In this document: positions 45,306-55,315 of the stretch, one piece after another
Layout of the letters: the number at the start of each line of letters is the position of its first letter
Numbering within the stretch: position 1 is the stretch's first letter
Assembly: GCA_015680685.1 (NCBI GenBank)
Contig: MNCI01004678.1
Coordinates: forward strand, 929,403-993,402
Length of the DNA stretch: 64,000 bases
Direction of reading: 5' to 3'
Source: Gnetum montanum
Taxonomy: Eukaryota > Streptophyta > Gnetopsida > Gnetales > Gnetaceae
Translations under genes and position numbers: made by a program
The notes under the pieces: model-generated
Told to the model about the DNA's origin: nothing
The model's input: the letters and a program-made list of their open reading frames with translations, nothing else
Databases searched by the model: none

Positions 45306-46250
45306 TTATTTGTTGTAGTTGTTGAGTTGCTTCTTGATCCTTTGTAGCTTAACATGTGGGGCTAGGTGTATGGGTATGATTTTATATTCACCTTCCCCTT
45401 CATCGGTGATGTCAAAGGGTAGTTCTGACCAAGAAACATCAGCAGGAATGGCTCCTATGTCTATGTCTTCTTCTGTTTCTTCAGTGCTAGTTGGAGTGTG
45501 AGTCAACGTTGGGTTCATGTTTTGATGTATGTTCATGGTTTCTTGTTTAGGCTTAATGAACTCAATTTTTGAGCCTTGACCTACCTCAAGGTATGAGAAA
45601 ATGATCGATGTTGTTGTATTCCCATGTATGATGATCTCACCTTCCTCGTAAGGTAGATGTATCTCCTGATGGATTGGTGAAGATACGGCTTTAAGTTGAG
45701 CTAGCCAAGGACGTCCTAGGATTAGATTAAACCCTGGCATTTCATCAACCACTATGAATTTAGCCGATGTAGGAAATTGGTCACCTGCTATGAAATCTAA
45801 GGTAACTATGTCTTTTACTCCCACACGGGAACCACTTAAAGATCTCAAGAAAGAGGTTGTTGTGGGCTGTATTTGTTCAGTGAGTCCCAATTTTTCGATG
45901 ATGGAAAAAGGCATTACATTTGTTGCTACACCATCATCGACATGCACCCTACGTATTTTGAAATGATCAACTTGTATTGTTATGAACATAGGGACCATGG
46001 TGATTTCCCCTGTTTTCTCATCTAGCTTAATGTCCTTAACACGGAACTCTAAGGATGTGGTCTTCAATTCCTGAAGTTGTGGGGATAATACTGCATAAAT
46101 GGATGGTTCATCTGTAGGAAGATCCTCACTAACAGGAATTGAAGTTAGCATCCATACAAGAGCTTCTTGATGTACTAGTGAAGTCATTACTAAGTCATAC
46201 AAACTTAAAGAAGTATTCTTTTGTTTTAAGACTTGTGTGACTTGGGTCAA
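45306..46250 (-). CDS. Aspartic protease of element B
   Basis: A 314-codon open frame, the same length as in element A. Its active site reads 'VHVDDGVATNVMP' (DDGV instead of DDGA), and it is followed by 'FNLILGRPWLAQLKAVSSP' and 'IHQEIHLPYEEGEIIIHG'. Upstream 'VTQVLKQKNTSLSLYDLVMT' continues from gag. The DDGV loop is a conservative change. The frame lacks stops; the stop after 46299 interrupts the link with gag. Confidence 0.88.
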   Translation of the reverse strand: MTQVTQVLKQKNTSLSLYDLVMTSLVHQEALVWMLTSIPVSEDLPTDEPSIYAVLSPQLQELKTTSLEFRVKDIKLDEKTGEITMVPMFITIQVDHFKIRRVHVDDGVATNVMPFSIIEKLGLTEQIQPTTTSFLRSLSGSRVGVKDIVTLDFIAGDQFPTSAKFIVVDEMPGFNLILGRPWLAQLKAVSSPIHQEIHLPYEEGEIIIHGNTTTSIIFSYLEVGQGSKIEFIKPKQETMNIHQNMNPTLTHTPTSTEETEEDIDIGAIPADVSWSELPFDITDEGEGEYKIIPIHLAPHVKLQRIKKQLNNYNK

Positions 46251-46574
46251 CGCATTTGCTAGGTCTTTTCCGTTTGGGACATTCTTATCTATAGAGATTT
46301 AGTCCATTTGACCTAGCATTCGTATTTCTCGTGGAGGGGTTTTTACGTTAGTAGCTGAGAATGCTAGGTTTGGGATATGACTTGTCACTTCATCTTTATT
46401 TTGGTGACTTGTACTAGGCTCATTAACGGACGAACTCATGGGAATGGTGCTTAGCGGTGTAGGCTTTGGTAGTCCTAATTCATGTCCATGGTTTTCTCTC
46501 TCCATGCGCTCTCTTTTTTCTCTTTCTAAGCACTCTCTTATTAGCCTATCAGCAAGATGTTCTTACAAAGGTCA

Positions 46575-48990
46575 TCAAGAAGTGGAGGTGGGTTGTGTGC
46601 CAGGGTGTTTTGGCACCCGAACCACAAAGGGAATGGGTCGATTTTCAGATGGTATGTTTGTTGTGATGGCAACCAAAGGAGGTATGCGGATGATGAATGG
46701 TTTTGATGGTGTGGGGGACATGCGTGTGGTAAAAGGGGTTTGAGGAGATGTTGGGGTAGGTGTGTTTTTTGAAGGCCTCTGAATCACAAAAGGTCTTCGC
46801 GAAATGTCTTGTCTGTATTCCATATGGATAGTATTAATCACATATGGGGCATCGTTGGTTTTGGTATTGAGAGGATCCTTGTAGACCCCCATGGATTGGT
46901 TTTGAGGCCTTATCAGGTTTGTCTCATTGAATACTACTTCGCCTCCATCTATCATACGTTGTATGTCTTGTTTCAATGCAAAGCAGTAATCAGTCCCATG
47001 ATCACACCGTTGGCGATATTCACAAAACCTATCCAACCTAAAGCCTTTTGGAATGGGAGATTTGTTGGATGTTGCTAAGGCTGAATTTTTGGCCAATTCG
47101 CAAAAGCGATCATGTCTTTGTGAGGCCGCAGGAGACATCTGTTTGTGTTGAATTAGCCCAGCCTTTAGAAGTTGATCAAGCAGTTGTAAAGGCTTCATGG
47201 GCAATGACGTGTATTGAGCAAGGTCTTTCCTTTTAAGGGTATGGGCATGACCTATGTTGTTATTTCTATTTGAGGAACTTTCAGGTGTATGAGTGGGTGT
47301 GGTTCTTTCATAGTTGTTTGGGATAGCAGGTTGTTTTCCCTCAGCCACTGTTGCTACCGTTGTTTTGGATTTATCTTTCCTCGTGTGTTGGCTCCTAAAG
47401 GTTGAGTAGGCTGGGTCATTACTTGTTTGTGCCGCTTCTTCTATGTCTTTGATTTGTACGAATGCTTAGCTCAATGTGCGGGCTTTCAGGTAGTAAAGTT
47501 TTGACTTAATAAAGTCATTCACGGCTGATTTGAGGATAGTGAGTAAATATGTTTTGGGAAGAGGTTCGTGAAGTTCATTTAAGGTTGCACTCCACCTTTG
47601 GATAAATTTCTGTGCTGGCTCTAAAGGTGCTTGTTTAATTTAAATCAAGCTATCTAATGTGGCTTTAGGTTTCAAATTGTACTTGAAACGGGTGACAAAC
47701 TGATGCAGCAAAATAGGGTAAAGATCGATACCAGTCTAAGGCTTTTCTGATTAAGGACATTACAAACACTCGCAAGATTACATGGGGCCATGCTTGAAGT
47801 AAAAGGCTTTCGGTTCTAAATGTCACTAGGTGGGCATTTGGGTCCCCTTCTCCATTGTACTTGGTCAGTTGAGGTAATGAGACTCCTTTTGGCAAGGTCA
47901 AGGGTGGAACTGAGGGGTCAATTGGGTCATCTTGATAGAAATCTAGTACCTTGACTTCCTCATTGTTGAAAGTTTTAAGGCGTTTTAATTCTTCTACCAA
48001 CGAGTGCATCATTTTTTGTGTGTCTGCCCATTCTTGGGCGATAGGCAAACCAATGGATTGAGTTGATTGTGGATGATAATGGTTTAATTGTTGCATTGTT
48101 TGTGGAAAAGCAGGTTGTTGGGCTAACATTTGTTGTGGTGGGATGGTATTCGGGACTGAGACTACTGGTGGAACCCATTGCCCAACCATAGGTTGTGAGG
48201 TAACACCTTGAACATGTTGGGTAGGAGTAATTAATGGTGCCCTATGAATTTGCATCTGGGGTATGTAATGGGTGGATGTGGAAGCTGGTATGACTGATGG
48301 TATTCCAATTACTTGAGGTTGGAGGATTGACCCTACGTTGGTTTGGGTGAGTTGTTGGGACTGTACTAGTGGAGGAATTATGGAAGTGGACGCATCAAAG
48401 TGAATGTTATTGAGCACGGAGAAGATAGGAATGGAATGGGGAACAGGTTCTCGAGTGTTTGTGGACGAAGAAGGAAACACAGTTTCTTCCAAGAAAGGAT
48501 AGAATAATGGGTTTGTGTGGGCATGGGGGCTAACGGTATGGTTTGATTCTCCATGTTCAAATTGGGCTGCAAAGTCATCTTCTTCGTCTTAAGGCTCTAT
48601 GAGAGGTAGTTGTAAGGCTTGACTTCTAACTATAAGAAGTTGGGATATGAGTTTATGATGGTTTTCAGACAGTGGGATTATGTCAAAAGCTGAAGGGATA
48701 AACTCACATCCTCCTTTGTGGATGAATTCATATTCTCGCTTAGCTTCCCTCTCTATACGATCAATGGGTAGGTTGGCTTGGATTTTGACAAAAATAAAAT
48801 TATACTGCTCGAGTGTAAGAGTTGCATGAATGGGGCCTTTGCCCTGTAGCCTGAGGGATTGGTGTGTAGGGCCTTGAGGATTTATGTGTCCAATAATGGT
48901 TATGGATTCCATAGCAGTCACAGGTTTTGAAGCTTCAACCCCAAAGTCAGCAATCGGTAGTGTTACTGGGTTGACTTGGGAAGATTCCAT
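46575..48990 (-). pseudogene. gag of element B, three open segments
   Basis: The start is chosen at ATG 48990 (MESSQVNPVTLPIADFGVE), 164 nt beyond the primer-binding site; the longer frame upstream runs into the LTR. Segments: 48990-48589 (matrix-like N-terminus), 48492-47665 (Gln/Pro-rich region, then 'VLDFYQDDPIDPSVPPLTLP', 'RKALDWYRSLPYF') and 47348-46575 ('MKPLQLLDQLLKAGLIQHK', 'GFRLDRFCEYRQRCDHGTDY'). Between them stops and small frameshifts occur, for example near 48588, 47660 and 47460. Gag packages the RNA. Similarity to element A extends over the full length. Confidence 0.85.
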
Positions 48991-49153
48991 GATAAACGTG
49001 AATGGACTAGGGTAGACGAATGGAGTTGGATCGCAAGTAGTTGCAGCGTGGGGTGACACAAGCTTAGTGTGATCAACAGGGATGAAGAGACTCAAATGGG
49101 CAAGATGGATGAGTTTTGATAGGTAGTGAGGTTTTAACCAATAACAAGAAAGA

Positions 49154-49173
49154 GGCCCTCCTTCTAGCACCAA
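49154..49173 (-). promoter_or_regulatory. Primer-binding site of element B
   Basis: TTGGTGCTAGAAGGAGGGCC on the minus strand, five bases from the LTR end. It matches element A's site at all but two positions. Confidence 0.8.
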
Positions 49174-49178
49174 AAAAC

Positions 49179-51772
49179 TATACTGACCTAAATCGTCAGT
49201 GTAAGGCTGGAATGGAAACAGACACCGAGAGATCGTCGGGCAGCCACAGCTGACCCTGCCTTCGCTTGAGGGCAAGCTGGAAAAGGGAACGAAGGCAAAG
49301 TGCCTTGAATGGTTTGCACGCAAATCAACCAAGGACTTCCCCGAGCATAAGCTATGGCTAGCGTTGGGGTTATCGTAAACAGGATGTAAACGGAATGTAA
49401 ACAATGATACGAAATGTAAATAAAGCGTACTGAATTATGAATAAAGAATAAACAAAGTTATATTTGTAAAACATAAACAAAATTAAACAATGTAAATGGG
49501 AGGCAATAATGAAATTGTATTATATTGTTTTTTAAAAAAATGTGCACCGGTCAAAGCGTAGTTGCATACGTGTGGATGGCAAGTCAAACGCCTAGCTCTG
49601 GGATGATACAATTGTGATGATGTGATGATGAAAATGAGAAGTGCTTGGATGCCCACAGTCAGGTATGCCGCACGCCCAAGGATTGCAAATTCTGTCCTCC
49701 TTCAGAATTGCAAATCTCTCCAATCTTTGCCTCCTCCAATCTTCTTCTTCTTCTTGTCCTCCTCTCTTGCTGCCTCTCCCTTGTTTGCCCCCCAGTTTGT
49801 GTGAATTGATAGGGTATTTATAGGGTTGGGCTAGGGTTTGGCTAGGGTTTTCTTTGACTAGGTTCAATGTATTTTACAATTTGTGGGTCATTCAAGCCCA
49901 TAAAAAATACAAACAAATTAGAAACAAGCCCTCCAGCGATAAAAATTTAAGAAAGCTTAGGAGGATTGGCTCCAGGCCCGGCCCGCTTGGAAAATTATAT
50001 TTTTTTTCTTTGTTCTCTTTTTTTTTGGTGAATATTCAGCCCGATTTTGCATGGGCTTTCATGTTTCATAACCATCGTACTGATTCTTGGACTTTGATTA
50101 AATAGTGAAAAAATTAGAAAAAATGAGAGAATCGCCGAGGTTTAAATTAGAAACACAGTGTTGCAACCCGTGGTGCGGTGAGTGTGGAATCGTTGCATCA
50201 AGGGCAGACATTGCTAGTGGTGCCCACAGTGACGGTGACGGTGGCAAGCAGCGAGACACGCGGCACAGGCTTCAACAGAAACTGTAAGTAAGACAGGGAG
50301 AACGGCTTGTGAGGGTTTCGTTTAATGGACAACACAAGTCTGCGTGGCATGGCCCTGACGTGCAGCGGAAGGTGCGAAGTGGCAACACAGGCGAGAGCAC
50401 AGAAACGGCAGCGCGGCGAGAGCGGATGGCATGAAGTGGTAGCTCGGCGGGAACACAGAGGCGATGGCGCTAGGGGCCTGGACTCTGGACACATGCTATG
50501 GATGCGGCTGCAGTACAGAGGCGGGGTGCACGTGGAGGCAGAAGCGGTGATCGGATGTTGTTTAACTGATGTAGAGTTTCCTGTCTGAGATTATCAGCCT
50601 GCCTACGAAGCCTTCAAGGTTGGTAGGCTTGTCGACTGCTATGGCCGTATGGGCCATGTAATCTACAGGAGGATTGATGAGAGAGCTGCTGACAATGTTG
50701 CGTGAAGGAGTGGAGAGCTGCTGACAATGTTGCGTGAAGGAGTGCTGCAGGCTCTCCATTCCTTGAGATAGAGTCTCCTCCGCTTGTTGAGACAGGTGCT
50801 GAAGATTGCATATTCCCATCAACTGTTGGTCCGTGAATAGCTCCAGCCGTGGCACTAGAATCCTAATGAATTCTGATGGTCGGAATCCTCCCATCCCCAT
50901 GTAGCAGCGCTCCGCAGGTGTCTTCCATATGCCTGAGCACAGCCGATGAGCTTGGTGTCTCGCCACACAACTTGGCTGTAGTGCCCGCACTGCGAAAAAC
51001 GCGACTCAGGGCACGTCTTAGAAGACTTGTCGAAGTACTTCTCCTCGTCCACCCATGCCTGCGCCGCATCCTGGGGCCCGAATCCATCGCCGCTTCCAGC
51101 GAACAGATTTTCACCGTACTTGCCATTGGAATGCTGCAGATTTCGCATAATCCGCCACCGTGGAGTCCCACACCAAGGCATCCACGCCCACTGCCTTACG
51201 TGCATCGTTCTGTACCTTCATAAACCCATCCTGTTCAGATGAACCAGCACCAGCACTGCCGCTGCCACTTCCACTTTCATTGTTGCTTCTGCTTCCGGTG
51301 CCACTTCTGTAGTCACCACTACCGCCTTCGTAATCACCGCCACCAAATCCTCCGAAACCACCGAAGGCATCGAAACCGGTACCTTGATCCGCTGTGACGG
51401 CTGCTAAACCATCATCATCTGTGTTTTCTTCCTCTGCATCAGCAATCCAAGCACTTGACGATGACGATGAGGGATGAAGGTTACCCAATGCAGGATCGTT
51501 GAGGCCGGCGTAAGCGCTCGCAGCTGCTTTGCCTGCCACTGCCAAAAGTGGCGTGAGGACTGCACAAAACATGTTTCTTGCGTACGCCATTTTTTGTGTT
51601 TCTCTGTGCCTGTGCCTGTGCCTGTATTTGAGCTCCTTTGCCTGAGTCTGACGGCCTCTGCATTTGTATAATCCGAGCTTGAGGTTGTGGGTCAAGAATT
51701 CTCTTCTGAATGCTTGAAAGCGCTTGAATTATTTTCCATTCAAAGTGCCATGCTGAAATTAGTGGTATTTCA
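49179..51772 (-). repeat. 5' LTR of element B (2594 bp), containing a PR-1 reading frame
   Basis: Colinear with 19437-22039. The inner terminus reads TATACTGACC instead of TGTACTGACC, a point change in the terminal dinucleotide. The outer end is …GTGGTATTTCA followed by the target duplication gaaga. It contains the PR-1 frame (51590-50855), a short local duplication near 50680-50740 and a TATA box at 49815-49822. Confidence 0.93.
50855..51590 (-). pseudogene. PR-1-like CAP-domain protein captured in the LTR (5' LTR copy)
   Basis: The ATG at 51590 opens the same signal peptide (MAYARNMFCAVLTPLLAVAG) and Gly/Ser linker as in the other LTR. The CAP domain starts 'QNDARKAVGVDALVWDSTVA' and is in frame through 'DYAKSAAFQW' near 51130. 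A 32-bp deletion relative to the left copy (between 51140 and 51141) shifts the frame. The rest reads on in another frame: 'LQHSNGKYGENLFAGSGDGF', 'AQAWVDEEKYFDKSSKTC' and 'CGHYSQVVWRDTKLIGCAQA', with a stop at 50855. The left copy lacks this deletion but has its own one-base deletion and a stop. The lesions are thus private to each copy, implying that they arose after insertion. Confidence 0.88.
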
Positions 51773-51941
51773 GAAGATATGGAAGTTTCTCCGTGACTTG
51801 TTGCCCTTGAATTCTGGACATCCTGATTATCACACTCAGGCTGAGCAGCAGCATCCGGCAAAGGTTGATTCTCAGAAACTTGAGGATCTGGATGCAATGC
51901 AATAATCTCAGAGCCATGATTTGGATTTACAGCTTCATTAG
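51773..51941 (-). pseudogene. 5' half of the NLR exon split by element B
   Basis: It starts after the acceptor 'tatcctaag' (51942 side) and reads 'NEAVNPNHGSEIIALHPDPQ', 'SENQPLPDAAAQPECDNQDV' and 'NSRATSHGETSISS', ending at the target duplication. The frame then continues at 19431 with 'AAVESVLSKDKEGL'. The segment is Pro/Gln/Asn-rich and probably a disordered linker. No domain is recognised. Confidence 0.7.
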
Positions 51942-52026
51942 CTTAGGATAAAATTACTAATATTCACCATTCCTATAACTGGATAGTACTCTGTACAAAC
52001 ATAAACGTTAAGTTGTTACCTAAGTG

Positions 52027-52180
52027 GAGTCGGCAGGCACAGATGTTGGAGTACTGTGAGATGGAGCATCTCTCCTGTTACCCATAATAAAACCCGCAGG
52101 AGGCCGTTGGGGCGTGTAGGCGGCTCACTACGTCCGAACGGAGGAGACGGGCTTCTACCTGGAGGGCTGGGCCGACTGTT
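52027..52180 (-). CDS. Candidate upstream NLR exon, Ser/Pro/Arg-rich
   Basis: Between a possible acceptor (gcgtaacag near 52178) and a strong donor (CTTAG/GTAACA near 52021), the minus strand is open and reads 'RPSPPGRSPSPPFGRSEPP'. The phase does not obviously fit the next exon with this donor. An alternative donor (ATGG/GTAACA near 52081) exists, so the exact limits are unsure. It could also be untranslated. Confidence 0.4.
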
Positions 52181-52249
52181 ACGCGTAGACAAAGAAAAGG
52201 TTAGGGAATATTTGGAAAACTTGTTAATGAGAAATAAAGAGTAACATAC

Positions 52250-52470
52250 CAAATCATTTGCATATCCGGCAAAGCTGACCATACAGGCGCAAGAATGGCA
52301 GGATCGACCTGACAACATTTATCAGCTGCTTTGGATTCCATTTCACCGATGGAAAGATCGACCCGACAACATTTATTAGCTGCTTTGGATTCCATTTCAC
52401 CGATATCTTGCTCAAGGGCAAGTGAATTCCAACAAATTTTCGATGAGACATTTCTCGTTTCATGTGTTTG
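52250..52470 (-). CDS. Candidate first coding exon of the NLR gene, with internal 18-residue repeat
   Basis: The minus strand is open with 'LALEQDIGEMESKAANKCC', then a repeat of 'SIGEMESKAADKCC', then 'ILAPVWSALPDMQMIW', ending at the donor TTTG/GTATGT (52250/52249). A third, diverged copy ('DIGKTKSKAAK') lies upstream near 52500. The start codon was not determined. The repeat and reading phase suggest coding sequence, but no domain is recognised. Confidence 0.45.
52302..52403. repeat. 54-bp tandem duplication in a candidate coding exon
   Basis: 'gatcgaccYgacaacattta' plus 'agctgctttggattccattt' occurs at 52302 and 52356 with two differences. A third, diverged copy of the second half is at about 52487-52520. 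Fifty-four bases is 18 codons, so the duplication preserves frame. Confidence 0.85.
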
Positions 52471-53963
52471 AGAGATTTCCTTGCTTAGCTGCTTTGGATT
52501 TCGTTTTACCGATATCTTTCTTCAAATAATGTTGGTCCTTTCACTTGTTAGAATTGCTTCTTGCCATTTTGTTTCCTTTCGCAATTAAGATTAAGATTGA
52601 TGTTATAAAAGTTTAAATTTTTAGCACTTTTATTCAAACATTAAATCTAACATCTGGTGCATAGTTACATAGCAAATGAATTTGCACTATCTTTAAAGAA
52701 TTTTACATTTTAAATGGTTGCATTATGTAGTTCACATTAAGTATTTTTAAACATAATTATTAACAAAACACAAGTTTGAAACTTTAGTAAAGCAAAAAAA
52801 ACTTTTCGTAGAGTCAATATCTTTGAAATTTTCTAAACAAGAGCTTAAAGCACGTGGTAAAATTCTTGTTATACTCCTAGAAGCATTTAGAAAAGCTTGC
52901 ATAGAGATGTTTATGAACTTTCTAAATAATAACATTACAAGGGATAGAATGTAGGAGTTTTAGCAATTGGAACAAGCATATATGAGTCTCATAAAACATG
53001 TCCTAATATTCTCTTGGTCTTTTTCACATGTGCTTTGAGGCTATGAAGGTAGAACAAATTCAACATCATCATCATCATCATCATCAAATTGTTGTAATGA
53101 ACCTATATAATTATGGCTAGTGGAAGTGGGACATGGTCAAGTAGTGGCTTAGAAGGTGTTAAGACATCAAATAGCAATGATCATCATCTCATTGGTTAGA
53201 CAGTGAAGCAATGCTTAAAGTAGCTACCTTGCCATGAAAGGATTTCATTCTTTGTACCTACATTTAACAAGATGTATGACACAATTATTAGAAGGAAGAA
53301 TTTCATGACTTTTTATCTCTCTAGTGGTAGTTGTAATCATCATATTATAAGCAAGATGAGACACACCAAAACCTTGATAAAGTAAAATATTCCTAGCATA
53401 AAACTTCTTCAAAAACTATCTAAGAAGTAGAACATCTTTAGTCGTCTAATTCCTAAGAACATTGAGGAAAATCCTACCTAGCTAGGATGTTAAAATGCAA
53501 GTGTCATAAAGGACTCATTAAATAAGAAGTTATGCTCCTAGGAAGAAATTGACCAGAAGAAGCTAAGGGAGGAGGAGAAATGGTGGGGAAAGATATACAA
53601 GCAGAAGCAAGGAACGAAGGATAATTCAAGGAAGAAGAAAACATTAAAATAACGTGTAAAATGTGGGGATGAAGTAGGAGAGGAATGTAGAGAAAATAAA
53701 AATGAGGAAAGATGAAGCCTTTAAAGAAACAAGACCATGGGATGATGATGAATAGTTAGTTAATTAGGTGTGGCATTACACCTATGATATTGTAGTTGTG
53801 AGATTGTATACTTTTATAGAATATCAGAGATATGATGTACCTAGGGTAGGTAAAGTCTATAAATAACATTCACCTACTACATTAAATGCATCATTTTGGT
53901 CATACTTATAGCACAAATCTTACAATCTAATTTCATAGCCTTAACAATACTTAGTGAGTGTGC
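52471..53963. other. AT-rich intergenic sequence with an (ATC)n microsatellite
   Basis: Nothing gene-like is recognised. An (ATC)8-type microsatellite is at about 53063-53086. The region would include the NLR promoter. Short open frames (e.g. 52747-52935, minus) have no family resemblance. Confidence 0.5.
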
Positions 53964-54823
53964 TGATGAATCACGGTTTGCCAGGCCCCAATATTGGATC
54001 CTCGATATTGGGTAGGCGATATCACAGCTTGGATAATGATATCGAATACACAATATCGTGATTCCTATGTAGGCCTATAAATACAGCATTTAGGAGCACA
54101 GGAAAGGATTTGGAAAGTCTTAGAGTAGAGTCTTTTTGTTAGTTTTTAGTTCTTTCCCTAGTGCATGCCCGCAGTGTGATGTTTGTAATTGTATAGAACC
54201 TTTGTTCGAAGTGTGATGTACTTGGACATGCACACAACCAGCAATAAAGATCGAGATTACTCCATCATTGTAGCATTCACTTAGTTTTAATTGTTAAACT
54301 GTTTATTATTATTTATTGTTTTCTTAGTTAGTATTTCTTTTATCGTCATTTACTATTTTTATTGTTAAAAATGTGGAATGAGTACATCTTAATCACAAAC
54401 ATTTAAGTGTAACTACTTGGTAACCCAATAGCGTATCTAGTAGTGCTTCAAGTAATGAGGGCTTGGTAATCCCAGAAGTAGTACACGAAGTCCAAGATGC
54501 ATATGGATGATTAAGGATGGATGCTCATCGCACTTAGGCTAGTTTAGATTTTATTCTTTATTATTATTGCTTATTAGCTTAAATCAAGATTATTTTTCAT
54601 TGTCTTTAGGAGTAGCTTAGTGTTAGGAATCATATCATACACCTCACGCTGGACTAAACCATATGTGACAAAACAAATACTAGTCTAGGTGGGAAGACAG
54701 CGAACTACAATCAACGTATAACAATCTAGGTACCACAACTAGTCCATCTGCGGAGTTCGACCAGGTCATGTGTACACGCTTGTATTCGTATGGTTGAGCA
54801 TAGGGGTACCTCGCCACTCATCA
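53964..54823 (+). repeat. 5' LTR of element E
   Basis: TGATGAATCACGG…CGCCACTCATCA, 860 bp. The first 100 bases contain five GATATT/GATATC-centred palindromes, followed by 'cctataaatacagc' (TATA, about 54075). The 3' end matches the other Athila-like LTRs here. The partner LTR is beyond the window. Confidence 0.8.
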
Positions 54824-54954
54824 TTAGCACCATTGCTAGGGATGGTGCTAGTTATCTAGATTAGTTATATCATATAAGATCACTGTAATAAAGCATTAAC
54901 GATATATCTTTTAGAAAGAAATTAATTGCAAATAAGTCACACAAAATTCACAAT

Positions 54955-55315
54955 AATGTCTCTCTCACAAGACTACGACAACGCAACAACTAGTGAGGCA
55001 ATTCATTGGAGAACCAATGAAATATATGACGACAAAGAAGTTTGGAGTACTCCATCTTATGTAGGAGTTTCATATGTTCATGGATACCCCAACAATACTC
55101 AAGGATATTTGTGACCCAACCCAGACACCTTTAGTGAGGATGGGACATCCCATAGGATGAGGGGGCTTGTAAGGCCTAGGACCTTCTCAATGGCTAACAA
55201 AAGTTTATCTAGGGATGATTGGGAGACTTACAAAAGTCATGATGAGTCTTCTAGCTCTTTCTCTTCCTCTGCTCCTTCAACGTTAGGTCGTGACACAAAT
55301 GATCATCTCTCCAAG
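54955..55315 (+). pseudogene. gag of element E, 5' part
   Basis: ATG at 54955 (MSLSQDYDNATTSEAIHW…), 131 nt after the LTR. It is open for 52 codons to a stop at about 55112. Further gag-like Ser-rich sequence ('SSSFSSSAPSTLG') follows until element C begins at 55316. The N-terminus differs from those of C, D and F. Confidence 0.55.

Larger units (their letters stand above)
19437..51772 (-). mobile_element. Element B: Tat-type Ty3/gypsy element with PR-1 in its LTRs, hosting nested element A
   Basis: A minus-strand LTR retrotransposon. The 5' LTR is 51772-49179, the primer-binding site 49173-49154, gag 48990-46575, protease 46250-45306, RT about 44682-43522, the intact pol frame 43423-41195, the 3' non-coding region 41194-39896 plus 22287-22040, and the 3' LTR 22039-19437. 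Element A occupies 22288-39895. Without A the element is about 14.7 kb. It is assigned to the Tat clade because a second RNase H lies between RNase H and integrase and because of its primer-binding site. A perfect 5-bp target duplication proves the outer ends. It is inserted in an exon of a minus-strand NLR gene in the same orientation as that gene. Confidence 0.93.

Noticed and set aside
49070-49404. Extending the gag frame of element B upstream to 49404
   Set aside because: That would start inside the LTR and cross the primer-binding site; ATG 48990 fits the start position in element A better.
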